Of a stretch of DNA of 64,000 bases, positions 27,691 through 36,896 are shown piece after piece. The stretch is from Rufibacter hautae. Its GTDB lineage: Bacteria > Bacteroidota > Bacteroidia > Cytophagales > Hymenobacteraceae. The stretch lies in the NCBI RefSeq assembly GCF_008271695.1, contig NZ_VKKY01000003.1, positions 992,001 to 1,056,000 of the forward strand, in the 5' to 3' direction. How positions within the stretch are numbered: position 1 is the stretch's first letter; each line of letters starts with the position of its first letter. A model generated the notes under the pieces. The model saw only the letters and a list, made by a program, of their open reading frames with translations, did no database searches and was not told the DNA's origin. The translations under genes and the position numbers were made by a program.

Positions 27691-28686
27691 TTACCATTGA
27701 CGAAGGGTGGAACTCAACTCCTGGAAAGGCAGATTCTTCACCTGGTATCTGCCCAACCGGTACCGGTTAGCCTGTTTCTGAATCCGGGTTTCCTCGGTGG
27801 TAAAGGCAGCTTTGAATTTCAGGCTTGCCACCGAGGAAAGGGTTTCCTCATTGTAATTGCCATATGGGTAAGCTACTAAACTCACGTCTTGCCCGGTTAC
27901 ATCCCGCAGAAAGGTGCGGTTCTGGGTCAATTCACGCTGCTGGTAGTCTGCCGTGTGAAAGGCCAGGGCCGGATGGGAAACCGTATGGGCTCCGATGGTG
28001 AAAAGCCCGCTTTGGCCCAAATCTTTTAGCTGCTCTACCGTCATGCTTTTAAGCTCGGGTTTGGTCTCGCTGGTAACGCCTGCCCACTCCCGTATCTGCT
28101 GCATGTGTTCCTGCTGTTCTGCATGGGGGAGGGGTTTTAGTTTTTGCCAGAGCTTGAAAAATAACTCAGCCCGCACGGTGGGAGGAACTTCTTCACACAC
28201 TTTCCAGGATATATGTTTTTGGCGCAGGATGCCTGTCAAGAAGTGCTCTTCTGTTAAGTCCAGGGTCTCTTGGTTTTGGAACGTATAGGTTTGGGGCAAG
28301 CGCTCCGTGAACAAGATCAACTGCTCAAGTTCGTCCCACCAGAAAGGCGTTTCCTGTCCAATATTTCCAGAAGAGACGAAAAACGTGGCGGGCAGCCCAT
28401 ATTTTTCCAGCAGCGGTTTGGCTTGCAGGTAATTATCGGCGTATCCATCGTCAAAGGTGATGGCGATGCTGTTTCTCCTGATTTTATTTCCGGCCAAGCC
28501 GTCTACCATTTCCTGTAGCGGAACGACATGGTGATGCGCCTTCAGGTATTGAAGGTGCTGCTCAAAGTTGGCGGGGCTCACCGCTATCTCCCAGATATCT
28601 GCCTCAGGATCAGAGATACGGTGGTACATCAAGACGGCCGCTTTGGGCGCCAAATACCTGCGTACCGCTGAAACCAACCTTCTCAT
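27691..28686 (-). CDS. Polysaccharide deacetylase (NodB-type, CE4)
   Basis: The 331-residue protein has the NodB motifs: SIAITFDDGYADNYLQAKPLL (catalytic base and metal Asp), FTIGAHTVSHPALAFH (metal His pair) and LVAYPYGNYNEET. YGLPATFFVSSGNIG lies between them. These enzymes remove N- or O-acetyl groups from glycans. There is no obvious signal peptide, so it would work on a cytoplasmic, lipid-linked intermediate. The start overlaps the preceding methyltransferase stop by one base. Confidence 0.86.
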   Translation of the reverse strand: MRRLVSAVRRYLAPKAAVLMYHRISDPEADIWEIAVSPANFEQHLQYLKAHHHVVPLQEMVDGLAGNKIRRNSIAITFDDGYADNYLQAKPLLEKYGLPATFFVSSGNIGQETPFWWDELEQLILFTERLPQTYTFQNQETLDLTEEHFLTGILRQKHISWKVCEEVPPTVRAELFFKLWQKLKPLPHAEQQEHMQQIREWAGVTSETKPELKSMTVEQLKDLGQSGLFTIGAHTVSHPALAFHTADYQQRELTQNRTFLRDVTGQDVSLVAYPYGNYNEETLSSVASLKFKAAFTTEETRIQKQANRYRLGRYQVKNLPFQELSSTLRQW

Positions 28687-29429
28687 TACTGAACTGCTGC
28701 TTTGGTGGCCTTTACCGTGATAATGACCTGGAAATGGGGATCATGGTGGTCCAACTGGTGCTTGGGTACTTCGGGCAGGCCCATGCCGTACAGAAAGGCA
28801 GTGGCCACATAGACATTGCCAAAGGTATTTACCTGTACATCTCCTTTGGGGAAGGATTCGTCCATGAGGCGGTTCATGGCCTTGTCAGTGAAAGACCAAT
28901 ACCAGATATCTTTCCACTCGCCGTGGTCAATAGGGGTGATACCGGGCACGGTCAACAACAAGGTCCCGCCGGGTTTTAAGATGCGGTGGCAGGTTTGCAG
29001 GGCTCCCTTGAAGTCATAGATTAGGTGCAGGGTCTGCGTGAGGACAATACAGTCAAAGGAGTTGTCTGGCAGTTGCGGTGCGTTGCTGATGTCGCCTATG
29101 AAAGTGGCTTTGGGGTTGGTTTCATCTATGTGCAGGACATCGCTCTGGGTGACTTTTGCTCTCCCAAAGCCCAAAGAATATTCATTGTCGCCGATCTCCA
29201 GGGTGCGGCCTTTGATCACGCCTGCCTCGGCCCGCAGGAAATTCTCAATATAGTATCGGTCTACGGGACCTCCGCGGTCATAGCCAAACTGGGTGCTGAA
29301 AGGCTTCACCTGTCCAAAGTCGCCGGGTACCACTTTGTTCACTTCTGGGGTGTAGTTTTTGAGGAACCCGTTTCTCTGCAAGAATCTGAGGCCGAACGCA
29401 GGGGTGTACTTTTTAATCTGTGATTTCAT
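28686..29429 (-). CDS. SAM-dependent methyltransferase
   Basis: The 247-residue class I methyltransferase has RTLEIGDNEYSLGFGRAKV as a variant motif I. IDETNPKATFIGDISNAPQLPDNSFDCIVLTQTLHLIYDFKGAL covers motifs II-IV, and RILKPGGTLLLTVPGI follows (Methyltransf_11 type). It is coupled by overlaps of one to four bases to the deacetylase after it and the GT2 gene before it. A sugar O-methyltransferase acting on the exported glycan is likely. Because Wzt here has a C-terminal domain, the methyl group could be a chain-end signal. Confidence 0.82.
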   Translation of the reverse strand: MKSQIKKYTPAFGLRFLQRNGFLKNYTPEVNKVVPGDFGQVKPFSTQFGYDRGGPVDRYYIENFLRAEAGVIKGRTLEIGDNEYSLGFGRAKVTQSDVLHIDETNPKATFIGDISNAPQLPDNSFDCIVLTQTLHLIYDFKGALQTCHRILKPGGTLLLTVPGITPIDHGEWKDIWYWSFTDKAMNRLMDESFPKGDVQVNTFGNVYVATAFLYGMGLPEVPKHQLDHHDPHFQVIITVKATKAAVQ

Positions 29430-30364
29430 GATACTATACTTTTAACTATAAACTTCAACAATAAAATGGGCCTGTACTTGAGAAGGGTTTGGGCTGCCTG
29501 GAGTGAAGCCGGAGCTTTCTTGTTGAGCAGGTTTTTATAGAGCTCATCGCAGTAATACTCTTTCCAGATCTCATGCCCCCTGGCATAGGCTTCTTTCTCC
29601 CGAGGCGTTTGAATACTGGTTCGTTGCCGGTCCAGAACCTGCAAGGTGGTGGACAGCATGCCCGGAATGTTCCCAGACATGTTGGTGGTATGGAGCCGAT
29701 AGGCCGCTACTTTTCCGGTATGGTGCAGCACGGGGTGCTTTCTGGCAATCCGGAGGTACAGGTCATAGTCTTCACAACGCCTGAGCGAAGTATCGTAGGC
29801 CATTTCCTCAAAAACCCACCGCCGGTACATGACCGTAGCGTGCATGCCTATGTAGTTGCCTTGCAGTAGATGGAGGTAGTGGTCTGCTGCTACCGGGGTA
29901 ACATCTTCTTTAGTGATGCCTTCTTCTTCAAACACCTTATCATGCCCCCCGGAAACAAAAGCCAGTTCGTGGTCTTGTTGTAGAAGCAGCACGTTCATTT
30001 CCAAGGCACCGGGCAGCAGCCAGTCATCGGCATCCAGAAAGACCAGGAACTCGCCATGGCTATGTTTGATGCCTGTGTTCCTGGCGGCGGATAGACCTTG
30101 GTTTTCCTGATAGATATAGCGTACCCCCGGCAGTGATTCGGTGACCTCGCGGGTAGTGTCTATAGAGCCATCGTCCACCACAATAATTTCCGTGGCCGGA
30201 TACCCTTGGCTCCAGATACTTTCCACTGCCTCTGGTAGATATTTCCCGTGGTTAAAACAAGGAATCACCACCGACACCAATGGCATAGGCCGCTGCGGCT
30301 GCCCTTTAGGGCTGCGTGCAGTCTCCGGTTGGCTGGTTAGCGTTATGGCTTCTGGATGAGGCAT
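29426..30364 (-). CDS. Family 2 glycosyltransferase
   Basis: The 312-residue GT2 protein has PLVSVVIPCFNHGKYLPEAV, TEIIVVDDGSIDTTREV, GEFLVFLDADDWLLPGALE (DxD) and SLRRCEDYDLYLRIARKH (ED base). ATG 30364 is chosen over TTG 30373, which would abut the upstream stop. The C-terminal 80 residues are helical. ATGA overlap links it to the methyltransferase. Confidence 0.86.
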   Translation of the reverse strand: MPHPEAITLTSQPETARSPKGQPQRPMPLVSVVIPCFNHGKYLPEAVESIWSQGYPATEIIVVDDGSIDTTREVTESLPGVRYIYQENQGLSAARNTGIKHSHGEFLVFLDADDWLLPGALEMNVLLLQQDHELAFVSGGHDKVFEEEGITKEDVTPVAADHYLHLLQGNYIGMHATVMYRRWVFEEMAYDTSLRRCEDYDLYLRIARKHPVLHHTGKVAAYRLHTTNMSGNIPGMLSTTLQVLDRQRTSIQTPREKEAYARGHEIWKEYYCDELYKNLLNKKAPASLQAAQTLLKYRPILLLKFIVKSIVS

Positions 30365-30373
30365 GTTCTGCAA

Positions 30374-31690
30374 TCAGGTTGTGAGTTCTTGTTCCGGCTT
30401 CAGTTGAGGGGCAGGCTCTTCCCGGACGAATTGCGTTTTAGGGTCGTTTTTCCGGTTCTTGAGGTAAAACGCGTAGCCCGAAAGGATTCCCATGATCTCT
30501 TCCCAAAGGGTCCTGTTCCTGAAACGGTAGCGGGGAAAGCCTCTGGCCACCAACTGGAGGTAATGTTTGGGGTATTGCCTGAACAAGCGGTTTCTGTAGT
30601 TCGCCGCCGGAAAGTGGTCTTGCTGTACCAGGACTGCCATGGTAAAGCCGCGCATGTAGGCGAAAATCTGCTTTCTGAGGCTGCGCAGGTCTTTTCTGTG
30701 GGCGTGGAATACCGCCGCTTTGGGGTAGTACAGGATGCTGTGTTGGTGCTGAAGAATCCGGTACCATACCTCCGAATCTTCGCTGCAGCCCGAGGCTCCG
30801 GCTCCCAAACGCACGTCAAATAGGCCTATTTCTTCAAAAACCTCTTTCCTGAACGCCATGTTTGCCCCGGCCCCAATCTCCCACACCGGAGGACCCGAGG
30901 GCAGATTCTGATTAAAATAGTTTTCCTCATAAAGGATGTCCACGTACCCCCGGTTAAAGCTCCAGCACCGTTCAAAGATCAGTTGGGTCTCTGTCTCCAG
31001 TTCAGCGGCGATCACCAGGCCGGTCATGGCCGCTACTTCATGTTTGGTGAAAGCCTCCCATACCCTGAATACCCATTCTGGATGCACAATGACGTCATCA
31101 TCCGTGAAGGCGATGATGGAATGGGTGGCTTTCTTTACGCCGGTGTTTCTGGCGTGGGAAAGCCCCGGGACGGGTTCCTGGAAGTATTTAACGCCGGCAA
31201 ATGTCTCCACCAGCTTCTCTGTTTCGTCGTTCTCCCGGGCATTCTCAATGATAATGATTTCTGCCGGCTGGCAAATGGATTGGCGCAAGGATTCCAGGCA
31301 ACGTTTTAAGGCGACGGGTCGGTTGCGGGTACAGATCACCACCGAGACCGGAACCCTGCTGGGGATAGTTTGGGAAGCGCTTTTTGCGAACAGGGATTCC
31401 ATGGCTGAAACAAATCCGTGGAAGTCTCCCGATGGCAACAGTTGTTCTAAACCAGCCGTCCGTTGTCCTGAGGCATAGAAGTCAAGCGCAGGTTTTAAGG
31501 CCTTTCCTAATTTCTGGAAGTACTGCTCATGGGTAATATTCTCATTCGGCTCCACATACAATTCGCCCAGGGCAACGGAATGCCACCAGAAGACCAGGTA
31601 GTTTCCCTGGTTCTCCTGTTTCAGGTCGGGCATCTGCAAAGACTCGTGCAGGTGAACGTGGGTGATATGGTAGGGGCTAAATTCCTTCAT
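30374..31690 (-). CDS. Two-part family 2 glycosyltransferase with extra N-terminal module
   Basis: The 438-residue protein has a GT2 domain only from about residue 113: VPVSVVICTRNRPVALKR, AEIIIIENARENDET, SIIAFTDDDVIVHPEW (DDD metal site) and GCSEDSEVWYRILQ (ED base). The first 110 residues form a separate module with YLVFWWHSVALGELYVEP and a helical part. This is seen in some other surface-glycan transferases but has no function known to me. It is the first gene after wzt, 21 bases on, and may act early in assembly. Confidence 0.82.
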   Translation of the reverse strand: MKEFSPYHITHVHLHESLQMPDLKQENQGNYLVFWWHSVALGELYVEPNENITHEQYFQKLGKALKPALDFYASGQRTAGLEQLLPSGDFHGFVSAMESLFAKSASQTIPSRVPVSVVICTRNRPVALKRCLESLRQSICQPAEIIIIENARENDETEKLVETFAGVKYFQEPVPGLSHARNTGVKKATHSIIAFTDDDVIVHPEWVFRVWEAFTKHEVAAMTGLVIAAELETETQLIFERCWSFNRGYVDILYEENYFNQNLPSGPPVWEIGAGANMAFRKEVFEEIGLFDVRLGAGASGCSEDSEVWYRILQHQHSILYYPKAAVFHAHRKDLRSLRKQIFAYMRGFTMAVLVQQDHFPAANYRNRLFRQYPKHYLQLVARGFPRYRFRNRTLWEEIMGILSGYAFYLKNRKNDPKTQFVREEPAPQLKPEQELTT

Positions 31691-31711
31691 AAAAAGCTGG
31701 CCTTTTCCAGG

Positions 31712-33001
31712 CTATACAAGCTCCAGTTCTTTTTGCTCTAATCTGAAAGGAAACGAGGGGCGCACGGCTCCCATCCACTTTCCAAACCATTTGATATCCC
31801 CTCGGTAGTCTTCTATCTCAAAAGAGAGGCATTCTTCATAGTAGAACAGGTCAATAGAGGTGTTTTTCACCACAATGAGCGAAATGTAATAGGAGCCGTC
31901 ATTCAGGAAATTGCCCGGAATGGTGCACTCGCCTTCCACTAGGCCTTTCTTGCAATGGAACGAAGGGGAAGGGACGTCAAAGATGCATTCGCCACCATAG
32001 GAGAATAAATGGAGCCCGATGCTCAAGTCCTGGTCTTCTACCAGGTTCCAGAACTCAAACTCCACCGTAAGGGGAGTGCGGATGTCAAGCGGGGCATCTG
32101 GGTCACTGAACTGGGGCGTGAGCCGGAGGCTTTTGAACCGGACAAAGTCATTGCCAGGCGCCTCCACCAGATTATCCCAGGTGCGGTGCAACTGCGATTT
32201 CTTTACTCCTTTGATATAGTTATTGATCACGGTCGTCGCTCTTCCGGCCTCCATGAGTCTGCCTTTCTGCAGCCAAAGCGCATGGTTACAGAGGTTGCTG
32301 ACCGCTTGCATGCTGTGGCTCACAAAAAGAATGGTGCGGCCCTCGCTTCTGGACACGTCTTTGACTTTGCCCAGGCACTTCTTCTGGAATTCAGCATCAC
32401 CCACAGACAGTACTTCGTCCAGGATAAGGATATCGGGTTCCAGGTGGGCGGCCACCGCGAAAGCCAGCCGTACGTACATGCCCGAGGAGTAGCGTTTCAC
32501 TGGTGTGTCCAGGAATTTCTCAATGCCCGAGAAATCTACAATCTCGTCAAACTTGGCCGTTATTTCCTGTTTGGTCATACCCAGGATATAGCCGCTCATG
32601 AAGATGTTCTCGCGGCCGGTAAGTTCCTGGTTGAAGCCGGTGCCCACCTCCAACAGGCTGCTGATCTTGCCTTTGCCTCGTACCACACCCTTGGTGGGCT
32701 TCACAATACGGGAAATGATTTTTAGCAACGTCGATTTGCCTGCCCCGTTATTGCCGATGATGCCCCATACCTCGCCCTGCTTTATCTCAAAGGAAAGATC
32801 CTGCAAAGCCCAAAAGGCCTTTTGGCTCTTGTCTTTGGGTTCCTGGTTCTCAGAGAGCTGCGGATAGTAGAAAGGGTCGTCTTTTTTGAGCACAGACGTA
32901 CTCCACCACCGCGCCACATCCTGCCGTAAAGACCCGGAGCCAATAGTGCCCAGCCGGTAAACCTTGGACAATTCTTCTACTTTGATAACTACGTCTCCCA
33001 T
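31712..33001 (-). CDS. wzt: ABC exporter ATPase for polysaccharide, with C-terminal glycan-recognition domain
   Basis: The 429-residue protein has a nucleotide-binding domain: Walker A GNNGAGKST at 83-91, signature YSSGMYVRLAFA, Walker B DILILDEVLSVGDAEF and switch His in LFVSHSM. Residues from about 270 form a beta-rich Wzt C-terminal domain (LTVEFEFWNLVEDQDLSIGLHLF). In E. coli O8/O9a this domain binds the modified end of the finished chain. A 40-residue insert before the Walker A (about 30-65) is usual for Bacteroidota Wzt. It pairs with the permease five bases upstream. Confidence 0.92.
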   Translation of the reverse strand: MGDVVIKVEELSKVYRLGTIGSGSLRQDVARWWSTSVLKKDDPFYYPQLSENQEPKDKSQKAFWALQDLSFEIKQGEVWGIIGNNGAGKSTLLKIISRIVKPTKGVVRGKGKISSLLEVGTGFNQELTGRENIFMSGYILGMTKQEITAKFDEIVDFSGIEKFLDTPVKRYSSGMYVRLAFAVAAHLEPDILILDEVLSVGDAEFQKKCLGKVKDVSRSEGRTILFVSHSMQAVSNLCNHALWLQKGRLMEAGRATTVINNYIKGVKKSQLHRTWDNLVEAPGNDFVRFKSLRLTPQFSDPDAPLDIRTPLTVEFEFWNLVEDQDLSIGLHLFSYGGECIFDVPSPSFHCKKGLVEGECTIPGNFLNDGSYYISLIVVKNTSIDLFYYEECLSFEIEDYRGDIKWFGKWMGAVRPSFPFRLEQKELELV

Positions 33002-33005
33002 AAGA

Positions 33006-33869
33006 TTACACTACGTCTATCAGTTTGTCTCCCTGTTTGTTGAAAATACCGATGGAGATGAACAGGAGGAGGAAAGTAAATGCTAGGCTATAGCCCAGGC
33101 TTTCTGGCGAGACGACGCCCTGGCCCAGCAGCGCCCGGCGGAACAACTCAAAATAAGAGGTAAGCGGATTGAACTGAACGATCCACCGTACGTTTTCCGG
33201 GACATAGTTGACCGGGTACAGAACGGGCGTAAGAAACATGAGCAACCGCACCCCAAACGTCACCAGGTTGATGATGTCCCGGTATTTGGCGGTCACTACT
33301 GAGAAAATAAGCCCCAGAGAGAGACCGGTAAGACCTACCAGCATAATAATCAGCGGGGTGGTAATTGCTAAAAATCCGGTGGGCAGTGCGTAGTCTTTGA
33401 ACAGCACGTAAAAGGCCAACATAGCCAGCAGCATGGCAAACTGAATGCCGAACCGAAAGATTTGGGTGCCCATCTGGGAGATAGGAATGATGAGCCGCGG
33501 AAAATATACTTTACTGAAGAGTTGGGCATTTTCCCGGAAGATGAAGGAGGTACCCATGAAGGTATCATTGAAGAAATTCCAGAGGACAATACCAGAAAGA
33601 TAGAACAGTACGGGCGGGAGGCTGCCAGTAGATACCCCTATCAATTTATTGAATACCAGAACGTAAGTGCCCAAAGTCAAGATGGGTTGTATTAGTAGCC
33701 AGAAGGGACCCAACACCGTTTGCTGGTAGTTCAGCAGGAAATCGCGCCGGACTAAACTCATGGATAGATGACGGTAATGCCATAACTCTTGAAGGTTCAA
33801 TCCCCAATACCGAGTTCGTCCGTTAATCTCCCAATCCCAATCGGTGGTAACCTCCTTACTCTTAAGCAT
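33006..33869 (-). CDS. wzm: ABC-2 type polysaccharide export permease
   Basis: The 287-residue protein has six helices and the ABC-2 pattern: LLNYQQTVLGPFWLLIQPILTLGTYVLVF, PVLFYLSGIVLWNFFNDTF, then KVYFPRLIIPISQ and RDIINLVTFGVRLLMFLTPVLYP. Such permeases (Wzm, TagG, KpsM) export finished polymer on undecaprenyl diphosphate. It is first in the minus-strand operon, so the promoter should lie in the AT-rich bases just above 33870. Confidence 0.92.
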   Translation of the reverse strand: MLKSKEVTTDWDWEINGRTRYWGLNLQELWHYRHLSMSLVRRDFLLNYQQTVLGPFWLLIQPILTLGTYVLVFNKLIGVSTGSLPPVLFYLSGIVLWNFFNDTFMGTSFIFRENAQLFSKVYFPRLIIPISQMGTQIFRFGIQFAMLLAMLAFYVLFKDYALPTGFLAITTPLIIMLVGLTGLSLGLIFSVVTAKYRDIINLVTFGVRLLMFLTPVLYPVNYVPENVRWIVQFNPLTSYFELFRRALLGQGVVSPESLGYSLAFTFLLLFISIGIFNKQGDKLIDVV

Positions 33870-34787
33870 AATTTTAAAGCGTATTGGTAAAGTTATAATA
33901 TAAACTGATAATATTTAATATGAGGAGGTTGTATAGAACTTTATTTTGTTTGAATATATATAATCTAATCTTAGAAACATAATTTTATCTGGTCAATTTG
34001 TGTGGTTTACTTGGCTGGAGTGGTTTCAGGAATGCAGACGCAGGTTTTAGAAGCGTCTTTTTCCTGAGAAGTAGAAGAAAAGCGACCATGGTTCACGCTT
34101 TATCCTGTGGATGGCTGCATCTTCTCCTATCTACGTCCTAGATAAAAGTCTATTTTGTAAGGTGAAAGAATAATCTCATTCAAGCCCTGAAGCCGAGGAT
34201 TGCAATGGATTATGTGAAGAAAATAAACAATTGAGAATTGGATAGACAGCGAAGGGATGCACCTTTCACTTTTCAGCTAAGTTGCTTGCCGCTGGGGCTT
34301 TTGTAAGTGGAATGCTTTAGGCAAGCTTAGTAACTGAGCGTCACTAGCTGTTTATAACCTATAAAAAGAAATATGGTCATAAACCTAGCCCGCGCAATTT
34401 TACACATGAGCCATGGGCTGATATTCCGGTTGGGTAAAGGCAGGGATAGAAGTGAAATGAGGCCTTTCTCCAGAGTTCTTTTGGAGTGTAAGCCTGACAG
34501 TTGGTGGCTATTTTTAGAAAAATAGGCACAAAACCCCGTAAACAGCGAAGCAAAATTGAGTAGGTTTGCCCTGAGCTTCTTCAACGTAAGCATAATCTAG
34601 CGCCAATTCCTAAGGCTAGGTTTAGAGGATTGTTTTACAAAACCATGCCTAAAACAAGCCAACACTTACAGAAAAGAACCTCTTGGGCAGAGGATTCCTG
34701 AAGCAGACCTTCCTGGATATAGAAGTATAAACAAGCCTAACCTTAACTTAAAAGGCTGATTCCACTTTCCTATAAGTGAAATTAAGT
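33870..34787. other. Long gene-free region upstream of wzm
   Basis: These 918 bases hold no convincing gene on either strand. An 88-codon minus-strand frame at 34327-34593 has no family features and is rejected. The part at 33890-33985 is very AT-rich and likely carries the wzm promoter. Part of the rest could encode an untranslated RNA or be a decayed gene. Confidence 0.45.
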
Positions 34788-35348
34788 CTACTCTTCCTGC
34801 TGCTCTGATTTAACTGCTTTTGCCGATTGGTTTCTCTGTTGGTTCATCTTTTGGGTAAGCTCGGCTACTTTCTGCTCCAGTTTCTCGTTTTCCAGTTTCA
34901 GGTCTTCTACCAGTTTCCTGTTGGCCTGCCGCTTCTTGAGTTCCTCTATGGCAGACTCCATAATGTTCTTCAGGTTTTCCTTGTCCCAAGGTTTTAAGAT
35001 ATACCGGTAAATCTTGCCGCTGTTAATGGCGTCCAGAATAGAAGCAGTGTCTGAGTGGCCTGTCAAGATGATCTTGATCAGGTCTTTGTCTTCCGGTAGA
35101 CTTTTCAGGAACTGAACGCCGGTTATCTTAGGCATCCGTTGATCGGTAATAACCAGAGAGATGGGCTCGTTGGATAAGATCCTTAATCCTTCCTCACCAG
35201 ACATAGCGGTAAATACCTTAAAATATTTTCTGAAGGTAGACTTGAATACAACCAGATTGTCTTCTTCATTGTCAATATAAAGGATGCCGGGCTTTTCAGC
35301 TTGCTCTTCTGCTGGGTGAGTGGTATGGGTAGGAGTGGTGTAATCCAT
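34788..35348 (-). CDS. Orphan response regulator, receiver plus coiled coil
   Basis: A receiver domain (GILYIDNEEDNL, phospho-acceptor Asp in LVITDQRMP, Thr in IILTGHSD, Lys in YILKPWD) is followed by about 50 residues of heptad-like coiled coil rich in K, E and Q. There is no DNA-binding or enzymatic output. The YRYILKPW segment resembles RpfG-type receivers. ATG 35348 starts 19 residues before the domain. ATG 35432 or TTG 35453 would add an unrelated basic extension. No kinase gene is adjacent; the six-PAS kinase at 57260 is a possible partner. Confidence 0.78.
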   Translation of the reverse strand: MDYTTPTHTTHPAEEQAEKPGILYIDNEEDNLVVFKSTFRKYFKVFTAMSGEEGLRILSNEPISLVITDQRMPKITGVQFLKSLPEDKDLIKIILTGHSDTASILDAINSGKIYRYILKPWDKENLKNIMESAIEELKKRQANRKLVEDLKLENEKLEQKVAELTQKMNQQRNQSAKAVKSEQQEE

Positions 35349-36233
35349 GCCTTTTGTGCTGATTATATTTTCGTGTTTGTGTCGTCTAGGTTGTGCTTTC
35401 TCGCGTGTGCTTGATAAGATCGAAGAGGCCATTCTGCTGACTTCCGGTATCAAATAAAGTCAGGGCCTTTAAGTTCAGTTTTATTCCAGAAGTGCCTCCC
35501 GCCGGTGATCCGCCAATTCGTCTGCAAAGATGTTTCAAGGTTTTAGAAAAGACTTTTGCTTTCAGTTGCCTCTAGTTTCATGAAACCATGAGCGGGAAAC
35601 AATAATCAGCCTTTCTGATGCTTAAAACGTATTTTTCTCCTTAATCTTACAAACGTAACTGGCAAAATTGAGGAGCCTAGACACCTGCTTTCATTATGGC
35701 TAATATGGTATACTGATGTTTCTTTATATATAAAGGTAACAGTAAAAAACTTAAAGTTGTAATAAAGTTGTGCAATATATTATAAAATTTATTCAATTAA
35801 TTATTTATAGGTATGCATTTTTAATTTTAACAGCAGTGACTTACAAGTTGAGAACGCTTCTACAGACGCCTGCTACTCACCACAACTGAATTATAGCCAA
35901 GTTGTTTTGAGGACGTTATAAAGGCTACAGTTCCTTTGTATACCCGTGTTTGGTTTGTAGAAAAGCCTTTAGATTTCAGGAAAGAGGCATCTGGCAATCC
36001 TTCTAGCGCTTGAAAGTTCTTATCTGGTTTCTGCCCATTTTCCTGAATCGAGTCCGAAAATAAGAAATTTCATTTAAGGTAAGATGTTGAATAAAAGTGA
36101 GATAAGCATTGGTTTCTGGGACAAGGACAGAGCCTGCTGATTTTTGGCATGTGCTTTGAATAAGGGTAATTACCTAAGCGGAGCAATGGCTGCGTTTGGC
36201 GTAACAAAAAAACTACCCTTTAACAGAGAAGAG
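35349..36233. other. Gene-poor region between response regulator and exported protein
   Basis: About 885 bases separate the divergent genes. Apart from possible N-terminal extensions of either neighbour, no gene is supported. The stretch 35720-35840 is very AT-rich, as expected for divergent promoters. A half-site like the palindrome family (CTGCCCATTTTCCTGAA) lies near 36030. Confidence 0.45.
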
Positions 36234-36716
36234 ATGAAAAAGATAGTTGTGATGCTTTCCTTAGGGATGCTGGTGACCGGGACAACCTTTGCACAAGAAG
36301 TTACCAAAGGAGACAGAAAACCCAAGACAGAGCGGATTGGCCAAGACGGCGGAAAGAAGGACACCAGAACCCCGGAAGAAAAAGCCACCCAGAAAGCCCA
36401 AAAGGTAACGAAGAAATATAACCTGACCCAGGCCCAGCAAGCTAGCCTGCAGGCGCTATACCTAAAGCAGGAAACCGAAACCGCAGCCATGAAAGCCCAA
36501 AGCCGTGGTGCCGGAGATGTGAAAACCAAGGATCGGGAGGATTTCAAAGCCAAGCGGGCGCAGTGGGACGCTGAGTTGAAAAGCATTCTCACCCCAGAGC
36601 AATACGCCCAATACCAAGCCGACCGGAAGGCAAAAGCAAGCCAAAAGGCTGGGAAAACCGCCAAGAAGGGCCAGCACCTAAAAGGCAAAGAGCAGAAGAA
36701 AGTACAAGGTAGCTAA
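36234..36716 (+). CDS. Small exported Lys/Gln-rich protein
   Basis: The 160-residue protein starts MKKIVVMLSLGMLVTGTTFAQ, a signal peptide with likely cleavage after TTFA. The mature part is highly charged and helical: KKYNLTQAQQASLQALYLKQE and LTPEQYAQYQADRKAKA. This repeats the LT-x-x-Q/E-Q pattern of periplasmic Spy/CpxP-like or DUF4890-like proteins. A periplasmic chaperone or stress protein is possible. ATG 36234 is chosen because upstream in-frame ATGs (36144, 36186) lack a signal peptide. The C-terminus is Lys-rich. Confidence 0.75.
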   Translation: MKKIVVMLSLGMLVTGTTFAQEVTKGDRKPKTERIGQDGGKKDTRTPEEKATQKAQKVTKKYNLTQAQQASLQALYLKQETETAAMKAQSRGAGDVKTKDREDFKAKRAQWDAELKSILTPEQYAQYQADRKAKASQKAGKTAKKGQHLKGKEQKKVQGS

Positions 36717-36735
36717 TGTTTCTGCCCCACTCAAG

Positions 36736-36762
36736 GAGACCCAAATCACGGGTCTCTTTTTT
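36736..36762 (+). terminator. Rho-independent terminator
   Basis: GAGACCC, a 7-base loop and GGGTCTC are followed by six T, 19 bases after the stop of the small exported protein. This is a standard intrinsic terminator on the plus strand. Confidence 0.9.
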
Positions 36763-36821
36763 GTGCCTATCTGGAAAGTAAGTAAACGATTTATATGAAA
36801 AGCCTTTTAGCTTTTTACTAC

Positions 36822-36858
36822 CGTTTTAAGGCTGATTTAAGAAAATGCGGGCAAAACG
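36822..36858. repeat. Imperfect palindrome of the dispersed family
   Basis: CGTTTTAAGGCTGATTTAAG and GAAAATGCGGGCAAAACG form an imperfect inverted repeat with the family core (AAGGCTGATTT/GAAAAT-GCGGGC). It lies between the convergent genes ending at 36716 and 36897. Confidence 0.4.
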
Positions 36859-36896
36859 TAGCTCTGTTTAGAGAGGGGGCTTGGTAGGTAAGCCGA

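Noticed and set aside
34327-34593. An 88-codon minus-strand frame in the gap above wzm
   Set aside because: No family motifs and no clear context; the long gap makes a chance frame likely.
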